Source: Paenibacillus cellulositrophicus (lineage in GTDB: Bacteria; Bacillota; Bacilli; Paenibacillales; Paenibacillaceae). From it: a stretch of 64,000 bases of DNA. Both the position numbers and the translations under genes were made by a program. The stretch is taken from contig NZ_CP045295.1 in NCBI RefSeq assembly GCF_009363095.1, forward strand, positions 1,488,001 to 1,552,000, read 5' to 3'. Below the pieces are notes generated by a model. It searched no databases. It saw nothing but the letters and a program-made list of their open reading frames with translations, and was not told where the DNA came from. The stretch's first letter is position 1; each line of letters begins with the position of its first letter. Below, piece by piece: positions 26,098 through 35,426 of this stretch.

Positions 26098-27189
26098 GTG
26101 GATATCAAGGATTCTTCAAGCTCGCCTGAAAATCAGCCCGGGACGGTCGGTTCGGCAAGAGCCGCTGCAGCGGACTGGGTGATGCACCAAGCCTCAAAGG
26201 AAAAAGGATTTATGGGCGCTTATTTCACGGGTTCCACGATCGGAATGCCGGAAGATGCCTCTATGTCTCCAAGCTCCGATATCGACGTGATGGTCGTGTC
26301 CGAACTGGCGGAGCCGCCGTTAAAACCGGGTAAGTTCATATATCGGGATACCCTGATCGAAGGCTCGTACATCTCCCTATCCGAGCTGTCCTCGGTGCAA
26401 AAGGTGCTCGTCTCGCACCATCTGGCAGGCCCGTTCCGGGTGAATACGATCATCTCCGATCCCCATGGCCATTTGCATCGTCTGTATTCAGAAGTATCCC
26501 GGCATTTTGCCGATGAGGTCTGGGTGCGGCAGCGGTGCGAAAACGTCCTGCAGCAAATCAAACGGTCTCTGCTCGGCCTCGACTTGTCCCTGCCGCTGCA
26601 TGACTTGTTCACATCCTGGCTCTTCCCTACGGGCATCACCACGCATGTGCTGCTGCTCGCCGCCCTGAAAAACCCGACGGTGCGGCTCCGTTACGCAGCC
26701 GTCCGTGGCGTATTGGAAGATTATGGACTGAACTCGCTGTACCCCGAGCTGCTTCGCCATCTCGGCTGTGCCGATTTGGAGCCGGAGCGGGCGATGCAGC
26801 ATGTCAGGTCGCTCGAGCGGACCTTCGACACCGCGGCTGCCGCCGCCAAAACGCCTTTTTTCTTCAGCAGCGACATTTCCCCGGTTTCCCGCCCTATCGC
26901 CATCGACGGGAGCATAACGTTAATTGAACAAGGACTCCACCGTGAGGCGGTGTTTTGGATGGGCGCCACCTTCGCGCGCTGTCACAAAATTCTCGCCGCA
27001 GACAGCGATCCGAATGTGCAAAAAGAGCTTGCACCCGGTCTGGAAGCATTTCTGGCCGATCTCGGCTTTCACTCCGTCCAGGACTTCAGCACACGTGCCG
27101 CTGCAGTCATCGACTTTTTGCCGGAGGTGTGGCGCGCGGCGGAAACGATCATGGCGTCCAACCCTGAAATTACCCGCCGTTCCATGTGA
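26098..27189 (+). CDS. Nucleotidyltransferase-like protein of unknown substrate
   Basis: 363-aa protein with a polymerase-beta-type nucleotidyltransferase signature near the N-terminus: FTGSTIGM (GS at residues 45-46) followed by SDIDVMVV (Asp 61 and 63). The remainder (about 130-360) is helical and not recognised, resembling the C-terminal domains of aminoglycoside or minor nucleotidyltransferases only in layout. The start is GTG with GGGAGG upstream. It is one of the few plus-strand genes and stands alone. Substrate (small molecule, tRNA or protein) cannot be told from sequence. Confidence 0.75.
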   Translation: MDIKDSSSSPENQPGTVGSARAAAADWVMHQASKEKGFMGAYFTGSTIGMPEDASMSPSSDIDVMVVSELAEPPLKPGKFIYRDTLIEGSYISLSELSSVQKVLVSHHLAGPFRVNTIISDPHGHLHRLYSEVSRHFADEVWVRQRCENVLQQIKRSLLGLDLSLPLHDLFTSWLFPTGITTHVLLLAALKNPTVRLRYAAVRGVLEDYGLNSLYPELLRHLGCADLEPERAMQHVRSLERTFDTAAAAAKTPFFFSSDISPVSRPIAIDGSITLIEQGLHREAVFWMGATFARCHKILAADSDPNVQKELAPGLEAFLADLGFHSVQDFSTRAAAVIDFLPEVWRAAETIMASNPEITRRSM

Positions 27190-27281
27190 TCTCCTAGCAG
27201 CCTATTGGCTTTTTACAGTAAGCGGTGTGCCCAATCACCACAAGTTGCAGCAACCAGCCTGCTTTTCATATGCGGCCCGTG

Positions 27282-27480
27282 TTACTTCTGGATTTTGTAC
27301 CATCGCTCGTTTTCCTTGATCTCGTAATGTACCATCCAGTCGTACCGGACTTCCCGGGGCACACCCCAATCGGGCAAGTAACGCCGGATCTCCTCCTGGC
27401 TGATACTCCCGCAAAATAATATCGCGCAATCGATGATAAAGGGGATTTTTCAGTCTATTTAATGTGTACCTAGATATAAA
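27282..27480 (-). pseudogene. Remnant of a protein gene, frame-shifted
   Basis: Two protein-like stretches in different minus-strand frames join near 27400: LNRLKNPLYHRLRDIILRE in one frame and RRYLPDWGVPREVRYDWMVH with KENERWYKIQK before a stop in the other. There is no start codon or ribosome site, and a stop lies directly upstream. I read this as the decayed 3' end of an unknown gene. The rest of 27190-27597 shows nothing else. Confidence 0.4.
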
Positions 27481-27597
27481 TCATGGTTTTTGCCCTCAAT
27501 CCAGCCTTTGAATAACACACCAACCCATTGCCTCCATCCCTTATACTTATAGAAGTGCCTATCACTAGAACATGAATTGCATGAGGAGGCGGAAACT

Positions 27598-27918
27598 GTG
27601 GATGTGAACGCATTTCAGCAGTGGGTCAAGGAGTATTACGAACAGCGGGGCTGGTCGGAGCTCGATATCTTTATCCGGATCGGCTTTTTGGCGGAGGAGA
27701 CCGGCGAAGTGGCCCGGGCGATTCGGGCGCTTGAAATCGGCCGGGACCGGCCGGATGAGGCCGTGGGTACGTATGACGAGCATAAGCAGGAGCTTGTGGA
27801 AGAACTTGGCGACGTGCTGGGGAATCTGATTGTGATCGCCAACAAATACGACATCGGACTGGAGGACATTTTTGCTTCACACCGGGACAAGCTGGTCCAT
27901 CGCTATAAGCAGGAATGA
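27598..27918 (+). CDS. MazG-like nucleotide pyrophosphohydrolase
   Basis: Small all-alpha NTP-PPase (106 aa) of the MazG superfamily, which cleaves non-canonical or excess NTPs to NMP and pyrophosphate. The metal-binding motif is EETGEVARAIR (the EExxE part) with EELGDVLGNLIVIAN (ExxD). The start is GTG 27598, eight bases after GAGGAGG. A bidirectional terminator follows at 27998. Housekeeping role inferred from the family; substrate unknown. Confidence 0.88.
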   Translation: MDVNAFQQWVKEYYEQRGWSELDIFIRIGFLAEETGEVARAIRALEIGRDRPDEAVGTYDEHKQELVEELGDVLGNLIVIANKYDIGLEDIFASHRDKLVHRYKQE

Positions 27919-27997
27919 GGGTAACCCGGACAAAGCGAGAGCTTTAGCCTTGGAATTGAAAAAAGCACACTGTTTATATAGCCTGGGTAAAAATTCA

Positions 27998-28033
27998 AAA
28001 ATCCCTTTTCGCATCCGGCGAGAAGGGATTTTT
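27998..28033. terminator. Bidirectional terminator
   Basis: AAAAATCCCTT pairs with AAGGGATTTTT across a short loop. T runs on both strands let it serve the MazG-like gene (rightward) and the lipoprotein gene (leftward). Confidence 0.88.
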
Positions 28034-28110
28034 AACACTTTGGTGTTCGGGGTTTGGATAAATGATACGCGGATCATCGAATTCATCATCATTTTGCCTC
28101 GCATGGCATA

Positions 28111-29235
28111 TTACATACCGCTGTAATAGACCGGCAGCTCCGAGCGGTTGGCCGCCAGCCACAGCCGATTATCCTTCGTCCAGCGCAGCGGATAGCCGAC
28201 GCCGGCTTTGAGCGCCTTCCCTTTCAGAATATCGACAATCCATACGTCACGATTGGCCAGTTGGACCGCATACAAACCGGAGGGATTCCCGGATACGGCG
28301 GTAAAGCTGGTGATGTCCGTTTCCTTTGCGACCCTTGCGTGCTGAGCTAATATTCGCCTGGCCGCGGCCGGCAGCTTTGGATCGGCTTCGTAGGACGCCC
28401 CCTCCCGGTTCAGACGGATATGAAGAACGCCACGGGTTCGGCCCTCCTTATATCCGTCAACAGGGACCGTAACGGTCTCGTTATCGTTCCAGGCTAAAGG
28501 ATAAATAAACAGGAATCCGTCGCTGTGTGACAAATAGCTCGCTCTCGGAATGTGGAGCAGCTGGTTCCCGTCCCGGTCCAGCACAATCAAGTCGGCATCC
28601 GGACCAAACGTGTCGTCCGAAGCGACCAGCAGCGCCACACGGTCGTTGTCAGGTGATGCCGCTATACCGTAGACCGGCCGGGCGGACTCGTACAGCTCCT
28701 GGGACACTCCGGATCGGGTATTTACACGGTACAGCTTCAAATGGCCATTGACGGCATAAATCTCGTGCTTGGCAAGCCGGTCCGCATATTGAACATTTAA
28801 CCCAAAGTCGTTCGTAAACTCCACCTGAGGCGGCGCCCATTTCGGCTGGGATAGCACGCTTATCGAACCGTTCTGCTGCAAAATCGAAGGCAGCCTGCCA
28901 TTCAAGCTGTACACCAGCATCCCGGGCCCATGCTCCTCCTCATCGTCCCAAACGGGTTGATACGATGATAAGGAATCTAGCGGCCACTCCTGAACGGTCG
29001 TTCCGTCCCGGTTCAGAAGGCGCACGCCATAGAACGGCTCCCGCACACCGATCGGATCGATGGCTTTCTGTTCTAAATTCGAAAAGCCTGCAGCGTCCCG
29101 ATATTGCCCCGGCCCCGTTTGGCTAACCGGGTATGTGCAGCACCCTTCCGAATGGTTGGCAGCTGGTGAGGCGCAGCCTGAGGCGGCGATTGGTAACATC
29201 ATCAGTAAGGTTAATGCGATGATTGCTTTTTTCAT
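28111..29235 (-). CDS. Lipoprotein with predicted beta-propeller-like domain
   Basis: Secreted lipoprotein (374 aa): a signal peptide of about 19 residues ends in the lipobox AASGC, so Cys20 would be lipid-modified. The body contains repeated short beta motifs such as YGIAASPDNDRVALLV and the C-terminal YPLRWTKDNRLWLAANRS, recalling TolB/WD40-type propellers. No catalytic motif is visible. It stands alone on the minus strand. Function unknown; sensing or binding at the cell surface is a guess. Confidence 0.78.
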   Translation of the reverse strand: MKKAIIALTLLMMLPIAASGCASPAANHSEGCCTYPVSQTGPGQYRDAAGFSNLEQKAIDPIGVREPFYGVRLLNRDGTTVQEWPLDSLSSYQPVWDDEEEHGPGMLVYSLNGRLPSILQQNGSISVLSQPKWAPPQVEFTNDFGLNVQYADRLAKHEIYAVNGHLKLYRVNTRSGVSQELYESARPVYGIAASPDNDRVALLVASDDTFGPDADLIVLDRDGNQLLHIPRASYLSHSDGFLFIYPLAWNDNETVTVPVDGYKEGRTRGVLHIRLNREGASYEADPKLPAAARRILAQHARVAKETDITSFTAVSGNPSGLYAVQLANRDVWIVDILKGKALKAGVGYPLRWTKDNRLWLAANRSELPVYYSGM

Positions 29236-29357
29236 TACGTCACCCCGTCTTGTGCTGAATCCCTTTTTTTGGAACGTCTTATTTCCTAGACGCTAACAGT
29301 CCCCCGAAGGTTACGCTTGCTTCTCTTTCAGACGAGCTTGCCGCTGCGAAAACAAAA

Positions 29358-29386
29358 AAACCTTTCCGTCCATCACGGAAAGGTTT
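29358..29386. terminator. Terminator after the RlmI-like gene
   Basis: AAACCTTTCCGT pairs with ACGGAAAGGTTT around a short loop, followed on the minus strand by T7. About 20 bases after the stop at 29405. Confidence 0.9.
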
Positions 29387-29404
29387 GGTTTTTCAAGATC
29401 AAAG

Positions 29405-30784
29405 TTAAGCCCTGCTGCGAACTTCAAATACAGCAAACTTGAGGTAATGGCCTTCATCGACGCCGAGAATTTGCGGGTGGTCCTTGCCGGCCGCACGCCA
29501 TTCGATCAGGCGCAAAATTTTGCCGGCATCGGCTGCCGCTTCCTGGATCGTGGCCAGGAACAGGTCCGGGCGCATATGGTACGAGCAGCTGGCCGTGACG
29601 AGGTATCCTCCCTCGTTCACCAGCTTCATGCCGTGCAGGTTGATATCCTTATAGCCGCGGCAGGCGCCCTTCACGGCGCTTTTCGTCTTGGCAAAAGCCG
29701 GCGGGTCCAAAATAACGACGTCCCACGTCCGGCCGCCCCCTGCGGTCATTTTCTTCGAGGTATCGACCTTCTCCTCGTTCCCTGCGGCCCGCTGCCGCCG
29801 TTCCTCCACACCTTTGACCTGATCACGCAAATATTGGAACGCGTCGGCCACAACAAATTCCACACGGTCCTCAAAGCCGTTCAGCACGACGTTTTCCCTG
29901 GCGCTCTCAATCGCGTGCTGGGAAATATCGAGGCAGGTGACCTTCTTGGCTCCGTACTTGCAGGCGTTCAGTGTGAAGCTGCCTGTATGCGAAAAGCATT
30001 CCAGCACCGTGGCCCCGTCCCAATAAGGAAAGGTGACGACTTTACCGCTTTTGTTCACCGGAAGGCTGACGTGCTCTCCGTCCTGTTCTACTTCCTGCAG
30101 CATAATCCCGCTGCGGCCTCCCCAGCCGGTCATCAGCGGAGCGATCGAAGCCCGGTTTTCCCGCTGGTCGAAGAAATAGCCCGTTTTCTGGCCTTCTTCA
30201 ATGTCGACCTTTACGAATAGACCGTTCTCCGTCACGGTCACGTGGCGCGGGCATTCCCCGTACAGCGGTCCCTTGGTCTGCTCAAGCCCTTCCAGCTCGC
30301 GCACGGGAACGTCGCTGCGTTCATAGATTCCCTGCGGGCTCAGCACCTCGACCAGCGCGTCGACGATGTCCGTACGATGCACGTCCATGCCCAGCGTCAG
30401 CAGCTGCACGACCAGCACATCGCCGAAGCGGTCCACGATCAGCCCGGGAAGAAAATCCGCTTCCCCATACACGAGGCGGTAAGCATTATCGCCTTTCAGG
30501 AAACGCTCCCGGTGCTCAAGGCAGCCGCGGAAGCGTTCGGCAAAGAAGGCACGGTCCATCGTCTCGACGGGATGGTACGAGATGACCCGGACTGTAATTT
30601 GCGAGGCCGGATTGTAATAGCCCGTGGCCAGGTACCGCCCTTGATGATTGACCACATTCACGAGGTCGCCCGGCTCCGGGCTGCCCTCCACCGAGGCAAT
30701 TTCATTGTTGTAAATCCAGGGATGCCCCTGTTCCAGCCGCTTCTTCCGGCTGCGCTCCAATACGACCGATGCCAATCGATTCAC
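29405..30784 (-). CDS. RlmI-like class I SAM-dependent rRNA methyltransferase
   Basis: 459-aa methyltransferase of the RlmI/RlmK family, which methylates 23S rRNA cytosine C5. An N-terminal PUA domain (about 1-75) precedes the central domain (YGEADFLPGLIVDRFGD) and the catalytic Rossmann domain with LECFSHTGSFT (SAM motif), DPPAF (residues 360-364) and TASCSYHM carrying the catalytic-type Cys. The protein is about 60 residues longer than usual because of two insertions, residues about 219-257 and 325-352, both within or beside the Rossmann domain. Target base not provable from sequence. Confidence 0.88.
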   Translation of the reverse strand: MNRLASVVLERSRKKRLEQGHPWIYNNEIASVEGSPEPGDLVNVVNHQGRYLATGYYNPASQITVRVISYHPVETMDRAFFAERFRGCLEHRERFLKGDNAYRLVYGEADFLPGLIVDRFGDVLVVQLLTLGMDVHRTDIVDALVEVLSPQGIYERSDVPVRELEGLEQTKGPLYGECPRHVTVTENGLFVKVDIEEGQKTGYFFDQRENRASIAPLMTGWGGRSGIMLQEVEQDGEHVSLPVNKSGKVVTFPYWDGATVLECFSHTGSFTLNACKYGAKKVTCLDISQHAIESARENVVLNGFEDRVEFVVADAFQYLRDQVKGVEERRQRAAGNEEKVDTSKKMTAGGGRTWDVVILDPPAFAKTKSAVKGACRGYKDINLHGMKLVNEGGYLVTASCSYHMRPDLFLATIQEAAADAGKILRLIEWRAAGKDHPQILGVDEGHYLKFAVFEVRSRA

Positions 30785-30924
30785 TCCTTCAACGTTTCAA
30801 AAATGGATATATGGATTCCGGCAAGTCCCCGGCTGAAGCCCCTCTTGGAGTCATGGTTGTCCAGGGTTGGACATATACGTAACTATGGTTGACTCCATAA
30901 ACAACCCCAAGGAGGACTTACCAC

Positions 30925-31896
30925 GTGTTTCAAACTGTCGTGTTTCCCGTCGTGTACGGGTTTGTTATTTTTATGGCCGGCATGAAGGTGATGGAGGCTG
31001 CCCTCGGCAAATGGGCAGGGCCCCTCCTGTCCGCCTTCCTGCAAAAGGCTACCGCTTCGCCGCTGAAGGGGCTCCTCTTCAGCACAGGCATCACGGCCGT
31101 CCTGCAGAGCAGCACTGCCGTCACCGTCATAACGATGGGCCTGGTCAATGCCGGGCTGCTGACGTACGAACGCACCCTCGGCATTATACTCGGCAGCAAC
31201 ATCGGCACCTGCCTGACCACCGAGCTGATCGGCCTGCAGATCGGACGGATCGCCCTGCCGCTCTTGACCGTCTCCCTGATCGTGTGGGCGGCCGCCGTCA
31301 TTTTCAGCGAGAGCTCACCGCCGGGAATCCGCCGCATTCAGCACCTGATGATGCCCGTCCAGTTTCTGTCGCTGGCCATCGCCGGCTTTGCCCTGGTCAT
31401 GCTGGGCATCCGCGTCATGCAGAAGATCGGTCCGGCCCTGGAGCAGTCCGGTCTGTTCGGCTGGTTCCTGGACCGCGCAGCCGACAGCGTATGGTGGGGC
31501 ATTGCCGCCGGCGCGGTACTGACCGCCCTGATGCACAGCAGCGCCGCCGTCATCGGCCTGGCGATCGCTCTGGCCTCCTCGGGAACGCTGCCGGTCGACG
31601 TCGGCATCGCCATCGTGCTCGGCGCGAACGTCGGCACCTGCGTGACCGCGGTTCTCGCCTCCATCGGCAGCTCCGCCTCTGGCCGGTTCGTCGCCTGGAC
31701 CCATGTGGTTCTGAACGTCGGCGGAGCCCTCGTCTTCATGCCCTTGATTCCGCAGCTGCACTGGGCCGTGGCGGCCATCACCGGCAGTGAAGGCGCACAA
31801 ATCGCCCACGCGCAGACGCTGTTTAATGTGATCAGCTCCCTGGCCGCTCTACCTCTATGCTACCTGCCGATCTGGAAAAAAGCCGCACACGCCTGA
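30925..31896 (+). CDS. Na/Pi cotransporter family protein (YqeW-like)
   Basis: Membrane protein (323 aa) of the NptA/PNaS family with about eight to nine membrane helices. The inverted-repeat substrate motifs are clear: AVLQSSTAVTVI in the first half and ALMHSSAAVIGL in the second, each followed by a GSNIGTC or GANVGTC sequence. The family exchanges phosphate with sodium; the short form lacks the PhoU-like tail. GTG start, nine bases after AAGGAGG. B. subtilis has yqeW near mtaB, and the same neighbourhood is seen here, though on the opposite strand to mtaB. Confidence 0.9.
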   Translation: MFQTVVFPVVYGFVIFMAGMKVMEAALGKWAGPLLSAFLQKATASPLKGLLFSTGITAVLQSSTAVTVITMGLVNAGLLTYERTLGIILGSNIGTCLTTELIGLQIGRIALPLLTVSLIVWAAAVIFSESSPPGIRRIQHLMMPVQFLSLAIAGFALVMLGIRVMQKIGPALEQSGLFGWFLDRAADSVWWGIAAGAVLTALMHSSAAVIGLAIALASSGTLPVDVGIAIVLGANVGTCVTAVLASIGSSASGRFVAWTHVVLNVGGALVFMPLIPQLHWAVAAITGSEGAQIAHAQTLFNVISSLAALPLCYLPIWKKAAHA

Positions 31897-31960
31897 GTGT
31901 ATAGTTCACCCTTAAGCGCTTGGTAGGAGGACAGTCCCTCAGGCCGACCTATGATAAGTC

Positions 31961-32389
31961 TTAAACCTCGATGCCGAGCAGGGACAGCCCTCTCCGCACG
32001 ATCCGGTCATTATTATCATACCCGTTCTGATCCTGCCGGAGCCATGCCTCCAGCGGCTCATACCAGGCCACACCGCTGATCTCCTCCACCTGAGGCCGAT
32101 GCGATCCGCCGACCGCCTCCACCAGGTAATAATGAACTTCTTTTTGAACCTGGCCATGAATCGGATGGTTGTACGTATACTTAATGATGTCCACGGGGGA
32201 AATGATGCTGCCGATAATGCCCGTCTCTTCCTCGATTTCGCGCAGCGCGGTCTGCTCAACGGTTTCGCCCGGCTCCATTTTGCCTTTGGCCATCGAAATT
32301 TTGCCGTAGCGGTCCAGAATCAGCTGAATCTCCAGCCGGCCGCCGATGCGGCGGAACACGACGCCTCCTGCCGATATTTCCTTCCTCAT
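31961..32389 (-). CDS. NUDIX hydrolase
   Basis: NUDIX enzyme (142 aa) of unknown substrate. The Nudix box is complete at residues 36-58, with GETVEQTALREIEEETGI as its second half. An opening strand EISAGGVVFRR is typical of the diadenosine polyphosphate/MutT-like group. The frame is open further upstream, but the G-rich GGAGGAGGAG before ATG 32389 supports the short form. A hairpin lies just upstream at 32423-32463. Confidence 0.88.
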   Translation of the reverse strand: MRKEISAGGVVFRRIGGRLEIQLILDRYGKISMAKGKMEPGETVEQTALREIEEETGIIGSIISPVDIIKYTYNHPIHGQVQKEVHYYLVEAVGGSHRPQVEEISGVAWYEPLEAWLRQDQNGYDNNDRIVRRGLSLLGIEV

Positions 32390-32422
32390 CACCCGCTCCT
32401 CCTCCTCATGCCATAGTACAAA

Positions 32423-32463
32423 CAAGGATTTCACCTCCGGTGCTGCCGGAAATGAAATCCTTG
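32423..32463 (-). terminator. Strong inverted repeat between mtaB and the NUDIX gene
   Basis: CAAGGATTTC pairs with GAAATCCTTG, and an inner CCGG/CCGG pair extends the stem. Only a short TTTG follows on the minus strand, so it may be a terminator of mtaB or an attenuator in the NUDIX leader. Confidence 0.55.
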
Positions 32464-32511
32464 CCATTCGCCCAAGATCCCGCAATGCACAGGGACCTTG
32501 CTATATACAAA

Positions 32512-33852
32512 TTAAACCGCTTGTCCCGGTCTTTCGTCCAGCACACGCACCAGCTGGCCTTCGCACTCGTGAACGCCGGCTTTGGTCAGCTTAACGCGGC
32601 ACAGCTTGCCTTGCAGGTCTTCCGGACCGTCAAAGATCAGCTGCAGATAGTTATCGCTGAAGCCGTGCATTTTGCCTGGACCATGGGTTCCTTTCGAAGT
32701 GCCTTCCGGAATGACGTCCAGCACCTGGCCGACGAATTTTTGGGCATACGCCAACTGCATCTGCTCGGACAGCGCGATCAATTCGCGCACCCGCGCATGC
32801 TTCACTTCCTCGCTCACCTGGTCGGTCATCCGCGCGGCCGGCGTGCCGTTCCGCTGGGAATACGGGAAGACGTGCATTTCCGAGAACCCGATCGCCTTCA
32901 TCAGTTCATAACCGTTCCGGAACATTTCGTCCGTTTCGCCCGGGAACCCGACGATAACGTCCGTCGTAATGCCGACATCCGGCATCGCCTGGCGGATCAG
33001 CTGCATTTTGTTGTAAAACTCTTCTGTCGTATACTTGCGGCGCATCCGCTTGAGCACAGTGTCATCCCCCGCTTGCAGCGGAATGTGCAGGTGGCGGCAC
33101 ATTTTCGAGGAACGGTTCAGCACGTCGAGCATCCGCTCGTCGATTTGGCTAGCCTCGATGGAGCTGATGCGTACGCGTTCCAGCCCGTCCACCTTGTCGA
33201 GATCCCACAGCAGGTCCGACAGGCGGTAGCTGTCCAGATCGTCGCCGTAGCCGCCGGTATGGATGCCGGTCAGGACGATTTCCTTGTATCCCGCTTCCAC
33301 CAGCTGGTGCGCCTGGTTCACGATGCTCTTCGGATCACGGCTGCGTGAAAGCCCGCGCGACCATGGGATGATGCAAAACGTGCAGAAGTTGTTGCAGCCG
33401 TCCTGGATTTTCAGAAACGCCCGGGTTCTGTCGGCAAAATCAGGAACGTCCATTTCTTCAAATACGCGCGTCTTCATAATGTTGCGGACCGCATTGATCG
33501 GCTCGCGGGACTGGCGGATTTGATTCACGTACGGAATGATTTTATCCCGATCCTGGTTCCCGATGACGAGGTCAACCCCGGGAATGTCCAAAATTTCGGC
33601 CGGCGAGGTCTGCGCATAGCAGCCCGTCACGGCGACGATCGCTTCCGGATTTTGGCGCACGGCGCGGCGGATGATCTGCCGGCTCTTCTTATCGCCTGTA
33701 TTGGTTACGGTGCAGGTATTAATTAAATAAACGTCTGCGTTTTGTTCGAAATCCACCTGCTCGTAGCCTTCATTTTTAAACAGCTGCCAAATGGCCTCTG
33801 TATCGTAAAAATTCACTTTACAGCCCAACGTATAAAATGCAACGGATGGCAT
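32512..33852 (-). CDS. mtaB: tRNA t6A37 methylthiotransferase MtaB
   Basis: MtaB (446 aa), a radical-SAM methylthiotransferase that converts t6A to ms2t6A at tRNA position 37. The N-terminal cluster-binding domain has LGCKVNFYDTE, NTCTVTN and TGCYAQ with its three cysteines; the radical-SAM motif is CNNFCTFC; a C-terminal TRAM domain (about 380-440) binds RNA. The start is taken as ATG 33852 (MPSVAFYTLGC), seven bases after GGGGAG; a TTG two codons earlier is possible. It follows rsmE closely. Confidence 0.95.
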   Translation of the reverse strand: MPSVAFYTLGCKVNFYDTEAIWQLFKNEGYEQVDFEQNADVYLINTCTVTNTGDKKSRQIIRRAVRQNPEAIVAVTGCYAQTSPAEILDIPGVDLVIGNQDRDKIIPYVNQIRQSREPINAVRNIMKTRVFEEMDVPDFADRTRAFLKIQDGCNNFCTFCIIPWSRGLSRSRDPKSIVNQAHQLVEAGYKEIVLTGIHTGGYGDDLDSYRLSDLLWDLDKVDGLERVRISSIEASQIDERMLDVLNRSSKMCRHLHIPLQAGDDTVLKRMRRKYTTEEFYNKMQLIRQAMPDVGITTDVIVGFPGETDEMFRNGYELMKAIGFSEMHVFPYSQRNGTPAARMTDQVSEEVKHARVRELIALSEQMQLAYAQKFVGQVLDVIPEGTSKGTHGPGKMHGFSDNYLQLIFDGPEDLQGKLCRVKLTKAGVHECEGQLVRVLDERPGQAV

Positions 33853-33854
33853 GT

Positions 33855-34619
33855 TCAAGCTCCCCCCATTTCTCCGGATTCATAAAGTATGCAGGCCAGG
33901 GCAACCATACCCGCCGTCTCACAGCGCAGGATTCTCCGTCCCAGGCCGATGCTGACCGCGCCGGCTTCCTCCGCCGCCCGGCACTCCTCTTCGCTGAAGC
34001 CACCTTCCGGCCCCACGATCAGAAGCACCTGCAGGCCTGCGGCAGCGCCGGTCTTCTCTATCCAAGGCTTCACTGCATCCCGCAGCTGAAGACCGTGTTC
34101 TTTCTCATAGCAGAAATATACCGCATCATACGCCGAAAACGAAGCCAGCAGGTTTTTCCAATGGATCGGATAACCGACCTCGGGCACCCGGTTGCGGTGG
34201 CTCTGTTCAGCCGCCTCTTTGGCGATTTTGCTCCAGCGGACGATGCGCTTCTCTTCCTTCTTGGCATCGTACTGCACGATGGTTCGCTCCGACAAAAAAG
34301 GAACAAATGCCGCCGCACCGATCTCGGTGCATTTCTGGATCACCGTCTCCATCTTGTCTCCTTTAGGGAGGCTCTGCGCAATAGTGACTTTAACCCGCGG
34401 CTCCTGGGTCATCGCCAGCATCTCGACGACAGCGGTGGTGACAACCCCCTGGTCGATCGACCGGATTTCCACCAGCGCTTCCCGCTCGCGGCCGTCGCTG
34501 ACGATAAAGGTGTCCCCTTCTTTGCCGCGCATAACCTTGGCGATATGCCGTGCATCCTCACCGGTAATCTCGACGGTATCGCCTTTAAACTGCTCCTGTG
34601 ATACAAAATATCTCTGCAC
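33855..34619 (-). CDS. rsmE: 16S rRNA m3U1498 methyltransferase RsmE
   Basis: RsmE (about 254 aa), a SPOUT/trefoil-knot methyltransferase for U1498 of 16S rRNA. Family motifs: SLPKGDKMETVIQKCTEIGA, AAEQSHRNRVPEV, LLIVGPEGGFSEEE and LGRRILRCETA, the last two forming the knot. The start is chosen at GTG 34619 because relatives begin MQRYF; an ATG four codons upstream (34631) is also possible and neither has a strong ribosome site. Two bases separate it from mtaB. Confidence 0.93.
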   Translation of the reverse strand: MQRYFVSQEQFKGDTVEITGEDARHIAKVMRGKEGDTFIVSDGREREALVEIRSIDQGVVTTAVVEMLAMTQEPRVKVTIAQSLPKGDKMETVIQKCTEIGAAAFVPFLSERTIVQYDAKKEEKRIVRWSKIAKEAAEQSHRNRVPEVGYPIHWKNLLASFSAYDAVYFCYEKEHGLQLRDAVKPWIEKTGAAAGLQVLLIVGPEGGFSEEECRAAEEAGAVSIGLGRRILRCETAGMVALACILYESGEMGGA

Positions 34620-34736
34620 CTTTATCAACATCCTATTTCCAAAATCACAAACTTCATCATACAACTTTTAGGTTCGCATGACCAGACCCTATTCAACAAG
34701 CGAATACGGCCTCGAACGTTCGCGTTCCCGCTCCGA

Positions 34737-35426
34737 TTATATCGACACGCCGAACAATTTCAGGAAGGAGAACACGAACTGGTAGTTGATGCTGTTAGCC
34801 CACATATATAGCGGACTGATCGTATACATCTGCAGCACCGGAATGAACAGAATCAGCAGGAAAATAAAGATGGACCACTGCTCAAACTGCTGCAGCTTAA
34901 TCCGTACCCGCGGCGGAACGATATCTTCGACGATGCGGTATCCGTCCAGCGGCGGAAGCGGGATAAGGTTGAATAAGAACAGGAAAAAGTTCATGAAGCA
35001 GAAATAGCGCAAAAACGTCGTGATCGCGAACAGCAGCCTTTCGTTCGTAATCCCGTCCAGCACCCCCGTGGCGATCAGGAGGGCGTAAACAAACGCCCCG
35101 ATGATACCCAGAACGAAGTTGCTCAGCGGCCCCGCCGCCGACACGACCACGCCCATGAGGCGGGGATTTTTGAAGTTGTCGCGGTTGACCGGGACTGGTC
35201 TGGCCCAGCCAAACCCTGCGATCACCAGCAGCAGGACGCCGAGAAAATCGAAGTGAACCGCCGGATTCAGCGTCACCCTGCCCAGCAGTTTGGCTGTAGG
35301 ATCTCCAAATTTATAGGCAAAATACGCATGCGAAAATTCATGCACCGTAAAGGCGATCACCAGCACGATCAGGACAAACGGAAGCTCCTCCAGCGGAAAC
35401 CTGAGAATATTGTTCAGAAAATCCAT
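34737..35426 (-). CDS. Site-2 protease family (M50) membrane metallopeptidase
   Basis: Intramembrane zinc peptidase-like protein (229 aa) of the M50 site-2 protease family without a PDZ domain. The active-site helix has HEFSH (HExxH, residues about 30-34), and a later helix has PLPPLDGYRI (the NPDG-like second metal motif). Five to six hydrophobic segments. Its ATG overlaps the prmA stop (TGATG), so it is coupled to prmA. Substrate unknown. Confidence 0.9.
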   Translation of the reverse strand: MDFLNNILRFPLEELPFVLIVLVIAFTVHEFSHAYFAYKFGDPTAKLLGRVTLNPAVHFDFLGVLLLVIAGFGWARPVPVNRDNFKNPRLMGVVVSAAGPLSNFVLGIIGAFVYALLIATGVLDGITNERLLFAITTFLRYFCFMNFFLFLFNLIPLPPLDGYRIVEDIVPPRVRIKLQQFEQWSIFIFLLILFIPVLQMYTISPLYMWANSINYQFVFSFLKLFGVSI

